The notes below the pieces were generated by a model that was not told the DNA's origin, did no database searches, and was given only the letters and a program-made list of their open reading frames with translations. A DNA stretch of 64,000 nt from contig NC_009413.2 in the NCBI RefSeq assembly GCF_000002875.2, positions 491,323 to 555,322 of the forward strand. Direction: 5' to 3'. Below, in pieces: positions 51,578-63,100 of the stretch. Source of the stretch: Leishmania infantum JPCM5 (Eukaryota; Euglenozoa; Kinetoplastea; Trypanosomatida; Trypanosomatidae). Position 1 is the stretch's first letter, and the number at the start of each line of letters is the position of its first letter. Position numbers and translations under genes: made by a program.

Positions 51578-53497
51578 ATGTACTTTGTTGCAGCCGCTCC
51601 GTCGTCGGTGTCGCCGCCAGGGGTCATCGCGACGTCTGCGCCTTTGCCGTTCGGCACCCCGATGAAGGACATGTCGGTATCGTTCAGCAACAGCAACTCC
51701 TTCACCGCCGTTTCTGCGGCTCCGCCATCGTACGAGGCTGTCGCGCTGGACCCGAAAGGCCCTCGCAGCCAGACAAATCTCTTTGTGCGCAAGCTGGCCT
51801 CGGCTGTGACGGAGGATGACATGCGCAAGCTGTTCGAGCAGTACGGCACGATTATGTCCTTCGCGCTCATGCGAGACATCCACACTGGCGAGAGCCTTGG
51901 CACTGCCTTTGTGCGCTACAGTACCCACGATGAGGCCCGCGCGGCCATGGCGGCTCTCGACGGACGTGAGCTCTACGGCCGTCCCATCTCGATTCAGTGG
52001 GCAAAGCGCGAGCATGACAGCACCCCGTGTGGCGACGCTCGCCGCAAGATACGCAAGCTTTTCGTGCGCAACATCCCTCTCGACGTGACAGCGCGTCATC
52101 TCCGCCAGATCTTCTCCAAGTTCGGATCCATCAGCAACGTTACCCTGCATAGTGACACGGCCCCCGCAGCCACCCGCGACAACGGCGACAGCTCGCGCCC
52201 GGCCAGCCAAATGCGCAACATCGCCTTTATTCTCTTCCAGGACGACGACGTCGCGGAGCAGGCGGTGAGCGCGCTGCACAACACTTGCCCGTTTGACAGC
52301 TGCGAGGGGATCCCGCTCATGGTGAAGCTGGCTGAGGACAACCGTGACCGCATCGACCGAAAGCAGCGTTTCTGCGAGAGCAGCGCGACGAACACGACCG
52401 CCAAGGCGTTCGCGACGGCCATGATGCAGAGCAACCACCTCTCCACTGCCGCCTCCGTCTCGCCGCTGACCGTTCCTCTCTCCACGCCAGCCTCGGCAAC
52501 GCTCTCGCCCCCGACGCTGTCGATGGATGTCAGCCACAACAGCCCCATCTTCATTCACGAGGGCCACGCGCCTTCGCTGCCGCCGAGTGGGCAACAGACA
52601 CTGCCCTTCACTGTTTCAGCGCCGACATCCACAGCAACTCCCATGCTGCAAACCACGGTTGATGCGAATGGGAACACTGCGTACGTCTACGTCTCACCCT
52701 CGCCGAACAACGGTGTTGCGCAGCAAGTGCTACCAGCTTCCGCAGCCCCTGGTCAGTGCGTCATCGTGTCCAACGGGCTTCAGGGCTTCACGACGGCGAA
52801 CAGGGTGATGCCGCAGCCGTCGCAGCCCTTCTACGCGGCTGCTGCGCCTCCATCCGTGCAGCAATACTATCAGACAGTGACGCTGCCGCAGGTCTTTGCG
52901 GACGCGCAGGGCCAGCCGCTGCAGCCGCAGCCGAACGTTTTCGTCCCCGGCTACTACTCCTACTCTCCTAGCCCGCAGTCCTCTCAGCAGACGCCACAGC
53001 AGGTGCCGATCTTCGAAGTGCAAGCGGCGCCCATGACACACCCGCTGCGAACCGGTGCTTCGGTGCCGAAGGCGGCTAGAGATGTCTTTCAGAACCAGTC
53101 GCCGCTACAGCACCAGCTGGCACACGCTCAGCCGCCCTTCTCGGTCTCACCGCAGCTCAGCAGCCCTGGTGGTGTGCGGGAGTCGGTCCCGATGACGATC
53201 TTCTCTGCGACGGACAGCCCAGTGAACGGGACTGTCAACCCCACCAACACCGTTCCGCCCCAGCTGCAGGCGCCCATGACGCTCGTGCCTCGCAGCGCTG
53301 CAGCGCCGCCGAGCGCCGATGCCAAAGCGCGAGGACACTCTAGCTTGGGCCCGACAACGGACGGCGCGCACGCTGCTAAACTGATGTGCGAGGTGCCGAT
53401 GCCCTCCATGGTGCCGTGTATCGAGGACGATGACGTGACGTGGGGCAACGTCTCTGCTAAAACGCCGGCTGCAGCTGGTGTTTCAAGAAGCTTGTGA
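51578..53497 (+). CDS. RNA-binding protein with two RRM domains and Gln/Pro-rich tail
   Basis: A 639-residue protein from the first in-frame ATG (a TTG lies 27 bases upstream). RRM1 covers about 65-145 with RNP2 LFVRKL at 68-73 and RNP1 LGTAFVRY at 107-114. RRM2 starts near 158 (KLFVRNIPLDV) and runs to about 252 with a diverged RNP1 (RNIAFILF) and an insertion before it. The arrangement resembles ELAV/CELF-like tandem RRMs. The remaining ~385 residues are Ser/Pro/Gln-rich and probably disordered, typical of proteins that gather into RNP granules. A role in mRNA stability or translation is expected in a parasite that lacks promoter control of individual genes, but targets cannot be deduced. 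The gene is unusually isolated, with very long non-coding flanks that may carry its own regulation. Confidence 0.88.
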   Translation: MYFVAAAPSSVSPPGVIATSAPLPFGTPMKDMSVSFSNSNSFTAVSAAPPSYEAVALDPKGPRSQTNLFVRKLASAVTEDDMRKLFEQYGTIMSFALMRDIHTGESLGTAFVRYSTHDEARAAMAALDGRELYGRPISIQWAKREHDSTPCGDARRKIRKLFVRNIPLDVTARHLRQIFSKFGSISNVTLHSDTAPAATRDNGDSSRPASQMRNIAFILFQDDDVAEQAVSALHNTCPFDSCEGIPLMVKLAEDNRDRIDRKQRFCESSATNTTAKAFATAMMQSNHLSTAASVSPLTVPLSTPASATLSPPTLSMDVSHNSPIFIHEGHAPSLPPSGQQTLPFTVSAPTSTATPMLQTTVDANGNTAYVYVSPSPNNGVAQQVLPASAAPGQCVIVSNGLQGFTTANRVMPQPSQPFYAAAAPPSVQQYYQTVTLPQVFADAQGQPLQPQPNVFVPGYYSYSPSPQSSQQTPQQVPIFEVQAAPMTHPLRTGASVPKAARDVFQNQSPLQHQLAHAQPPFSVSPQLSSPGGVRESVPMTIFSATDSPVNGTVNPTNTVPPQLQAPMTLVPRSAAAPPSADAKARGHSSLGPTTDGAHAAKLMCEVPMPSMVPCIEDDDVTWGNVSAKTPAAAGVSRSL

Positions 53498-53534
53498 TGG
53501 AAGCCAAGAGCTGGAGGTGGGCTGGGCTGGACCG

Positions 53535-53558
53535 ACACACACACACACACACACACAC
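53535..53558 (+). repeat. CA microsatellite
   Basis: About twelve CA units, starting about 40 bases after the stop codon of the RRM protein. Confidence 0.8.
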
Positions 53559-56524
53559 AGGCATACGCCCACCCAGACACAGCACAGAAGAGACGGTGCA
53601 CTGAAGCGCCCCGTTCTGTGTTCATATGTGTTTGTGTCTCTTACTCGCTGTATTTTTTTTTTCGCTCGCTTCGCTTTTCTATGGCGCCTTGTGTGTTCTT
53701 TCTGAGGCTATCGTTTTCTGTTTCTTTCTGTCGTTGATTGACTTTGTCCCCCCTTTTTGTTTAAACATGCTTAGCTCGCAACAGTTTTCGATGCACGGTG
53801 TCTTCTCACTTTCTCTGTGGAGTTGGCTTCATCTGCGCGTGTTTTGCACTGAACACGACAGTCTGCGTCTGCTCGCGCTGATGCAGCTTGCTCATGCTGC
53901 TGCACAACAGCCTTTACACTCTTAGGTTGGTGCGCTCTTTTTTTTTTTACGATTTTCTTGACCTCCCCCTCCCTAAATCTCTTACCCTTTCCGTGCTCCT
54001 TCTCTCTTTCTCTCACCTGTTTATCAGCCACACTCTTGACAACACCGTCGCTTTTTTTTTTTGCTCTCTTCCCTCACTATACTTCACTGGCCACATCTTC
54101 CTCTCTCGTGCTCTGGCGCTGTGTGTGACGTTTTGTTGACAGAGCGCGCGAGCGCAGGAGGGAATAGAAGGAGATAGTGAAGAACGAGGCGAAGAAAAAC
54201 GAGTATAGATAACGGAAACGGGGTGCATGGGCGACAGGACGCACATTGCGGACGGCGGCTGCTGCTTTGGCGAAATTGCCAGCTTCGTGGCTTCGCTTCT
54301 GCTCCCCTTCTACGTCTCTCCCCATGGAAGGGATGAGGCCTCCTTTCCTTGTTTTTTTTTTTGCTACCTTTTTGTTGTGTCGTCGCGTCTGTGCGCTTCC
54401 TCTTCATTTTACTGCCCTTGTCTCTGGAGTCTCTTTTCATCTTATTTTTGCTTCTTCTTCCGTTTTTTTTCCCCCCGTTCTCGACTGTCTCGCACGGCCT
54501 CTCTCTTTCTCTGCCTCGCTTTGCCGTGCCGGCTTTGCTCTTCTCTCTTCGCGTCGAAGGACGAGGACTATGCACAGTGTCGTGCACTGTGCAGTTCGCT
54601 CAGCCTGTCCTTGCCTTGCTTGGCCGCAAGTGTGTTTTAACTGTGGATTCTCAATGCGATTCCATTTTCGTGTTGCTAACGTGACCGCATATGCGTTTGC
54701 GCGTTGTTTTTTTTTTCCCCTTTCACTTATTGATTCTCTCTTTTTTTTGGTCCCAGCAAATTCTTCTCGTGTTCTGTCTTCCTATGTCGCCTCCCTTTTC
54801 ATTGTTTCGGTTTTTTTTTGTTGAGCTCTTTTTTTTCTGTGTGCGTGTATGCGTGCACACATGCGTACAACGTCTCTCTCTCTGTGTGCTTGTATAGCCC
54901 CCTTTTTCCAAAGAAGGGAGGGGTGATTTGTTCGAGCCAACAACAACAAAATAAGGAAATAAAACCAATGCGCTACGCCGAGGGTTCAACAACAACAAGC
55001 CGCAAACACGGAATGCCGAAGTCGAAGCCCCCCCCCCTGCCCACACTCACTCCCACCAACCCCTTCTCTCTCTCTCTCCATCTGCTGTACGTTGGCAACT
55101 TTGTTTGTTCAGTTTTTTTTTTCGTGTTTTTGCGCTCGTCTTTTGCCTTGGCCTTTGCCTCCTGCCGATGCTGCTGCTGCTGCTGTTCTTCTTTTCCTTG
55201 TGTGCTGTGCTTTGGATGGCAGTCTGGCGTCCTTCTTCCGCTGCGTTTTACAGCACCCGTAATTTATTGTAGCGCTGTCTGAAGCAGCATTGACGATGTA
55301 TGCCCATTTTTCCCTGTCCGCTTTACATGTGCTCCACCCCATGATTCGTTGACTAACGCCAGCAACGCCGTCTGCTGCAGCACTCTTCGCACGTTTTCGC
55401 CCCTTACTCCATTCTTTACCTCTACTCCTCTTTGGCCTCTCTCGTTCTCCCCCGTTTCTCCCTCGTACGTGTGGCGGCTGTACGTGGTTTTCTCGTTTTT
55501 GCTTTCGTTCTTCTGCGTGTGTGCTCCGAGCATTTTTTTTCTTGGTTCTTAAGTGCCAGTTCGCCACGTTCATTACTGGATTTCTTGTAGCGGCTCTTTC
55601 TCATTCCTTTCTCTATGTTTCGCTTTCTGTCTCTGTGCGCATGTTTGTGTTCACGCTGGCAGGGATTCAGCAGAGAAGTGAACCGGCTTTGCTGGCAAGC
55701 GCAGATGGCGCGTTTGTGTGGAAGGCGCCTTCATCGTCCCGCCTCACGTTCCCCTTCCACATACACAGAAATGTGTATGCGGGTTAGGTACAGCGAAAAA
55801 AAAAGAACGAAAAGATTTTTAAAATGGATTCCTTCAAAAAAGAGGCTGAAGATAGCGCAGGGCGAGGCCACTAAAAAAACAACAGTGGGACGGGAAGGTG
55901 AGTCTTAAAAAGTGCGTATGTGCGTTCAACAAATAGGCGGAAGGCGTTCGCCGGCATGGAGGTGAGGGGCGATGTGCGACTGAAGCGCACCGCCTCCGAT
56001 CACCGCCACACAGGCGTCAACGGAGCAGCAGAGAAGAAGCAAACAACAAAAAGAACCAGCAAAAGAGGAAGGGTCCATGGAAGCAGGAGACGAAGCGTGT
56101 TGGTACTGCATGCGCAACTGGTGCTGGGAGGAGATGACATCTCTGTAGTTTTTCGTTTGGTTCTGTGCCTCGCCCTGCTCCACTCACCTCTTCTCCCTAG
56201 GCGCTCTCCCCCTCTTCTACCTCTTCACTTCTCTCTTCTCGAGCATACCCATTTTCTTTTTTTCGCTGTTCCATTGCGCTATTTCTCTTTCAACAGCCGC
56301 TGCTCTTCCATTCCTGCGCTTTTTGGCACCCCTACCCCGTTTTTCTCTTCCATCTCACAGCTGCGTCTCCTTCGCTTCTTATTTACTCTCCTTTCATCTC
56401 TTCGTGCTCGTAAAATGTGAATAAAAAAGAAGGTCCCTACGCGTGTATGTGTATGTGTAACTGTTTGTCGTTGTCGCATGCGCGCTGTGGGTCAAAACCG
56501 TCTGTTTTCGGGTTTGTTGTTTAC

Positions 56525-56544
56525 ATATATATATATATATATAT
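56525..56544. repeat. TA microsatellite
   Basis: About ten alternating AT units in otherwise T/G/C DNA, the only sizeable TA repeat in the window. Confidence 0.85.
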
Positions 56545-57122
56545 GTTTGAATGTTCTTGCGTGCACCAGCGTGCGTCTCCACGTCGCTTTTCGATGCTGT
56601 TTTGTGTAAAGCAGCTCATTCTCTCCTTTCCCTTTTTTCTCGACGGGTGCTTCTTCTTTGTCTTCTGAGCTTCTTCCGACCTTTTCATCCCTCGTCATTA
56701 GCCGCAGACACAGATGCTTGCCCGTTCACGCGATTGATGTCTCTGTGGTTGCGTGCCTGTTTTTCTTTCTCTCCTTACACAATCTCTGTTTTTTTTCTTT
56801 TTTATTTCTCCTCTTCGCTCCTTTTTTTTCAAACCGATGCTGCTGTTTTTTCAATTCGTCTCATCGCTTTCCTCTAAAGAGAGAGGGAGAGGGCTACACC
56901 CACCCACACGCACACGCACACACAATACGCATCCACGCATGTACACATTCCAATCCACACCGCTTCTCTCTCCCGCGTGTATGCCATTGCCTACGGAAAC
57001 GATATTTGCGCCTTTTTCTTTCCCTTCTCCGTTCTCCCGGCGCATACTCGGAGGCGATGGTGGTGATACATGTGTATGTGCGTACGCGCGCGCCCTTCAT
57101 CCTCAGCCAGTATCTTTCTTTG

Positions 57123-57127
<5 letters not shown>

Positions 57128-57157
<30 letters not shown>
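57128..57157 (+). repeat. CA microsatellite
   Basis: About fifteen CA units in the gene-free region, followed within 20 bases by a poly-A run. Confidence 0.8.
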
Positions 57158-57160
<3 letters not shown>

Positions 57161-60100
57161 CAACGCGGACCGAAAAAAAAAAGTGTGGTGGTGGTGGGGA
57201 TGGTGGCTGGAGAAATCGACGAATCACGCAAAGCATAGGAGAACAGCGAAAGTTCAGGGCGATGGACTACACACCCTGCCGTTGCTGCTGTCTTTTTTAT
57301 TTATGCCCTTCTTCGCTGCTTTGCTCGACGGCTGTGCGCTCTCTCTCTTTTCCCTCTATGCTTGCGTGGATGTCTGTGTATGCCCGTGTGTTTATGTATG
57401 TGTGTCTGCGTGCGTCTGTTTTTCTTTATGCTTGTCTTTCGTATGCGTCTACTTGTGCTTGTGTAGCTTCTGGTATCACCTAGTAGTAGTACTAGCCCTC
57501 TCTCCTTTTTTTTTTCGCTTGACCTCTTGCTCTGTGTGCGAAGAGCTCCTAACAACCGCGATGACGTTTTCACCGCTGCTGCCTCTAGACATGCACACTG
57601 CCCCCCACCCTCTGCCGTTCGCTTTCTCTCTTTATCTTTTTTTTTCCCGTCGATCTCTTCTATGCTTCTTTTTTTTTCTTGAGGGTTTGGCCGTAGTACT
57701 TTTCTGTTGTCTGAGACGTGGCCGCAGGCGCCTTCGTCCTCTGAGCCTGGGTGTTTGCATGACCGCCGAACGGTCGATTCCAGCTTTCTTCGCCCTCCTA
57801 TGTCGTTTAGTGTGGTTGCATATACCCCATATCCCCCGCCCGTATTGTCGATCGCTCTCTGATTTTCATTCACCCTTTTGCCTTTTTTTTTTAGCTGTCT
57901 CTCTCTCTTTCTGTTTTCTTTTCTATCTCGTGGATGCCACTTCTCCTTCGTTGTGCTGTGCACGTACGCGCTTTTTCTTCTTTTTTTTTCGTCGTTCCTC
58001 TTCACTTGTGTGTTTGACGTCTTCCTTTCCGGCCATCGTATTCCATCGCGTGTTCTCCTTGCTTTATGTATTTTCGGTTTCTTTGAATGACCTCGCTTCC
58101 TTTGCTTCTCTTTATCTTTGGTTGTGCTTTTTTTTTCTGTTGTGCTTTCTCTATCGAGTTTGCTGCGCATGCTCCCTTGCCCTCGTTTTTGTCCTCCTTC
58201 CTTCCCTTTACCTGCTCTGTGTGCTTGATGGCTGTCGACGCCGCTTCCCTTGTCTCCTTTTCATTTGAATTTCTGTTTGTTGCTCACCTTTTCCACGCGC
58301 TTGCTCTCTCTTTCCTTTTCGTTAGTTTTGCTTTCTCTTGCTCCTTCAGGCGCTTCTTGTTTTTTTTTTTCCCGTCGCTCTCTTCGTCCTCCCTAGTACC
58401 TTGATGATGCTTTGGAACTCCCATTCTCTGTACGCAGGAATGCTCCAGCAAGAAAGCCTTGGGTGCATATGCGATCGAGTCTGTAGGTATGTATGTGTGC
58501 ATGTGCGTGCGCATGTGTGCATCTTATCTGTCTGCCCGTTTTTCTTCCTCTTTGAGGGACTTCATTTGATGCGGGTCACGAACGACCTCTTTCTCTTCGT
58601 CTCATCCCCAACGCGGCCCCCTCACACGCCCCTATATGCGCTCCGCTTACGTTTCTTGTGCCTCGGAATCCGTCCCCGCGTTCGACCTCGTCGCACAAAG
58701 TGCAGAAGGTGTAGAGAGCAGAAAAAACGGTATGTCAAAGATAGGCAGGCGAGGCGGTCTCCCCCCCCCCCGCCCCCGAAAAAAAAAAGAAGGTGTGGCG
58801 GTGGTGGCGTCCAAGAGAGCGATGGAAAGGGTGCTGAGTGCCTGTGTGTGCGTGCTCTCGCAAACATCGCATCACCCTTACACATCGCTCACACGGGCAC
58901 ATACGCATGAGCAAGCGTCTCCGTGGAGGCGAACGAAATGGCCTCCGAAGATCAAACAAGTGGAGAAATAAGCGTGCACAGGTTTGACAAGTTTGTGTGC
59001 CCGCTGGCGGGCTTTCTCTGTGCATGCGCGTGTGTCTGTGTGCGCGTTTTGCTTTGTTGAAGTCGGGTGCTCGCACTTCTGTAGAGTCTGCAGAACGAGT
59101 TGAAAGAAGAGGAAGCGGCGGAATGACGCAAAAAGATGCCGTTGCCATCATCCGCGAGCGTCGCTGATGTGCGCGTGTGTGTGCTGCTCTATCTCAAGAT
59201 CACTTTTTTTTTGCTGTTCTCGCTTCCAGTCAGTGATTCCCGTTCTTCATTTTCTTGGAGGAGCCGCTGCACTGTTTCTCTCTGTTTTCTGCTTCTGCAG
59301 AGGTGCCTCACTCCCTTTCCCCGCCCTCCTTCTCGCCCTTGTCGCTCTTTGCCCTTGCCCCTCTGTCCCCCACGCAGATCCTTCGCTCTGACCCTCTTGC
59401 TCGATCCGTATTCTCCTCTTCTTCTCGCCATTGTCTTTTATTCTCGTGCTTTCCGACGGCAGCGGATACGAGCATCGCTCTCCCTCTTTTCCTCCTACAC
59501 GCCCACACTTCTATTTCCCTTCCCCCTTTCTCTGTCTCCATTTCTCTCTGCGCCCTTTTATTATATCTTTTCCTTGTTTTGCCCCGGGCTGTGTCTGCGC
59601 GTGTTTCTCTCTCTGTGTGCTGCATGTGTGCTGCATGCTCTTGTGTTTCCTCGTTGCATCTTCCCCTCTCCCCCTTTCTCAGGATTGTCTCTCCCTTGTC
59701 ATCTTAGTGATTTCCTTCGGTTCTTTGCTCTTTCTTTACGTTGCTTGCCCCTGTTCCTCGACCCCCCCCCCTCGCCCTTTTTTTTCTGTCTCTCTCCTCC
59801 TATTTGCCGTCGCCCCCTCCCCCTCCATTTCCCTGTCCTCTTCGACTCACGCGTCTCGTGGAAGAAAGAAAGGGGCCACTTCCCCTCTCTTTTTTACTGT
59901 CTTGTCTTCGCGGCGTCCGTCTCTTTACTCGATTCTATTTTTGTGTTGTCCAGGCCACTCTTTCTCTGTCCTTCTCTTTGCTTGTTTTCGTCTCCCTCTT
60001 CTCCATTTGGGCGTGAGTGGTGCGGAGGGACGGGGCTATTCTACCTTTCTCTGCGATCTAGTAGAGCATACCTTTCCTCTGCTTTTCCCCTTTCCCAGTT

Positions 60101-63100
60101 CCGGCTTCCTTCGCCTCCCCCAATCCACCCCCTTGTCTTCTCTTTTTCTCCGATTGGTGCAGTCGCCACACACACACACACACACATCCGCACACACGAA
60201 CTACAAGGTAATAATCATAATAAAAACGACTCCTGTTGATTTTTTTGTTTTCCTAGTGCTGTGCTTCTGCGTCGCGTCTTTGCTGCTGCCGGGCGTGTTG
60301 ACTTCGGAGCACAGGCTAGTCTACCTCGCGCGCCTCACCTTTCCACGTTTCCCCTGCGCATTCTGTCGCCGCTCCCCTCCGGCTTCACTTCCATCAAAAC
60401 ACCACTCCAGCACCATTTTCTTCGCATGCGTGTGTGTGTGCGTGCTTCTTGCGCGCATGTTGCTTTCCCTCCCCTCTCGTTCTTTCGCCGCGTTTCTCAA
60501 CACCTCTGCACCCTCCTCCTTGTGTGAGGTCACACACCCTTTCTTTGTGCTGTGCTTAACCTCAACGCTCGTCTGTCTCTCTTGCGCTCTACATGTGCGC
60601 GCGGGTTGCACTAGTGTGACACGCACCGTCTCTCATCCTCGATCAACCTTTCTTTCTTTCTTTCTCCTTCCCCCCTCTGCCTCTCACTCTCATGAAGCGC
60701 TCATGCCCACGCTCTTGCAGGGTATGCCTTCCACTACCGTTCACCATGGCCCTGTGCGAGCATGCACGCGCGCATGCGTGTGTGTGAGCGAAAGGGAGAA
60801 GCGACGGCGTACAGCGGAGAAAAGGGAGACATATACGTGTATGCACATCGCGGTAAAACGGACGACACAGATGAGGGTTACACAAGGACGGCATTGAGGA
60901 TCGCTTGGATGCAGTGGGACGGAATGCCTGTGACGTCCTCACACACCCACCCACACAAAAGCAAAACAAAAAGGCGTCTGTGTTGTGAGCGTTTTCGTTT
61001 TGTGGTCCTCTCCGAGCTTCCCCTCCGCGTCTTCTTTGCAAGCAAAAAAGACCAGGAAGGCAAAAGAGGCAAACACCCACCCGGGCGGACACACCGGCAA
61101 ACGCCTGCGCGTTATCACTGGTAGGCAACCGTAACGGTAAGGCCGCAGAAAGGGGGGCGGGGGTGGGATGGATAGGAGGGGGAAAAGGCGAGGCGCGCCT
61201 GAGAAAGAAGCGCAGCGGGCGCACAATGCAACAGCTACAAAGCCGGCAGAAAATAAGCAAGGGCTAACGAAAGACAAGCAAACGACTCCTTTAGCCTAAC
61301 GCAACAAAAAGCAAGAAGGGACACGAAAAAAAAAGCAAAAAAGGAAAACAGACGAAAGCGGCGAAAAAAGACCAAGGCTGCGATAAGCTGATGAAGCAGC
61401 GCGGGGAGCAGCAAAAATAGAAGAACAAATGCGTCTGTGCAGGTGCTCGACTGCGCGCACTTCTCTTTCTCGATGTTTTCGCGTGTTTCACCTTCTTCTA
61501 CATTGCTCTCTGCTTGTTTCACATGAGTGCGAGCGTGTGCGTGCATGCGCTTCTTTCTGTAAGTTTTTTACTGTCGCTTTTTCAGCTTCAAGGCGTTTTT
61601 CTTTCTCCTGTGCTTACTCCTACGCTCACATAAATATGTGATCTTGTCGAAAGACCGACACCGGCAGGGACGCTCCTATGAAGGCCTGTGGTGTACGCTT
61701 CTGGGCACCGAACTTCCTACTCGTAGAAGATGCCACCCTCTTTCCGTACAGCCTCGTACACGCACAACATTCCGCAGAGTTATATGCACGCAAGCAGTTT
61801 CGATTTCACGCGCGAGCACATGTGATAAAACAGCGCGCGCGCACACACACGCACACACACACACACAAACACCAGGCAAGCAACACAAAACAAACGTAAA
61901 GCGGACATAAGACAACAGAAAGCCACAAAAGGGGAGATGCGTCTGTGTTGGGGGAAGGGGTGCCTTTCATCCATCTACGCCTACGCATGTGTCTGCCTGT
62001 CCTTTTTTTTTCTGCACCTTCTTATTTCAAGTTATCTCACTTCGCTTTCTTTTTCTTTTGGTTTTGCACGCCCTTCAGTGTCCTCATTCTCTAAGCTACT
62101 CTTCTTGCCCCCGATCAAACTCTCTCTTTGTGCGCTGCGTGAAGACCTTGTGTGCAGTATGGTAAAATTTCTTTTTTTTTCACTCTGGCGGTCGATGGCA
62201 CTCATGCTTGTCGTTGTTCTTGTAGAAGATGTAAGCATGTCGAAAAAGAGCGGGCGGGTGTTGGAGGACTTGCAGTAAGTCATGTGCGTGCATCGTTTTG
62301 CGTTGCATCTTTTCTTTGTGACACTTCATACGCCACCTAAACAGCCCTTAGATGCCTTGATACCCGCAGTGCATCACACGCACTCGAGGAACGCTCATAC
62401 CAACATGCCCACTCACCCATACGTGCACAGCCGAACGGCGCATGCAAAGAGAAGCAGAGACAGAGAGACAGGAGAGGAATGAGCAGCAGGTGTAACACGT
62501 CGGCGAGGAGCACCGACGCTCTTGCTATTGCCGTGTAGAGACGAAAATTTTGCTCCTAGAACACACAACAAAGAGAGCGGGAGGGGAGGGGGAGCGGCGT
62601 GGGTGTTGTGCTTCGGTAATGCTGTGATCTTATTTGTTTTCTCTTTGGCGTCGAAGACCACGTAAAGGAGTGGGAAGCAGCAGAAAAATCAATGGCCACA
62701 ACGTCACTTCTTTCCTCTCGGCTGCCCTCTCTTTTCGTCACAGAACACACCTACGCTTGCAGCGTTGCGGCTAAGTTGGTGGAGGGTATGCGCGCGTGTG
62801 CTTGTGTGCGTGCTCTGTGGCTCTTTGCCCTCGATTTGTGCTTCCTCTTCTCGCCGGGCTTACCACTTTTTTTTTGTTTCGTTCTCTATCAGCGCTGCGC
62901 GCTTCAAGCACGACCGACACCCATGACTAGTACGATGCCCGACTGAACAAGAGGCGACAAGGACGGTGGCGAAAGACGAGGCAACGCGGGACGCGAGCGC
63001 CAAAGTTCACAGAGTCGTGCACACGCACACGCGATGACGGAGCTGTTCGACGAGGGTGGCGCCAGAAGACGATCAAAGTTCATTCGACTTGGGAAGACAC

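Noticed and set aside
57301..58170. 289-residue Lys/Arg/Glu-rich minus-strand frame
   Set aside because: It is the purine complement of the T/C-rich tract; low complexity and no homology visible.
56658..58268. 536-residue open frame on the + strand
   Set aside because: Almost entirely Phe, Leu, Ser, Cys and Val from T/C-rich DNA with CA/GT repeats inside; no family, and it overlaps several equally long frames in other phases.
59431..60897. 488-residue open frame on the + strand
   Set aside because: Starts from a non-ATG codon and has the composition of a translated pyrimidine tract; no recognisable domain.
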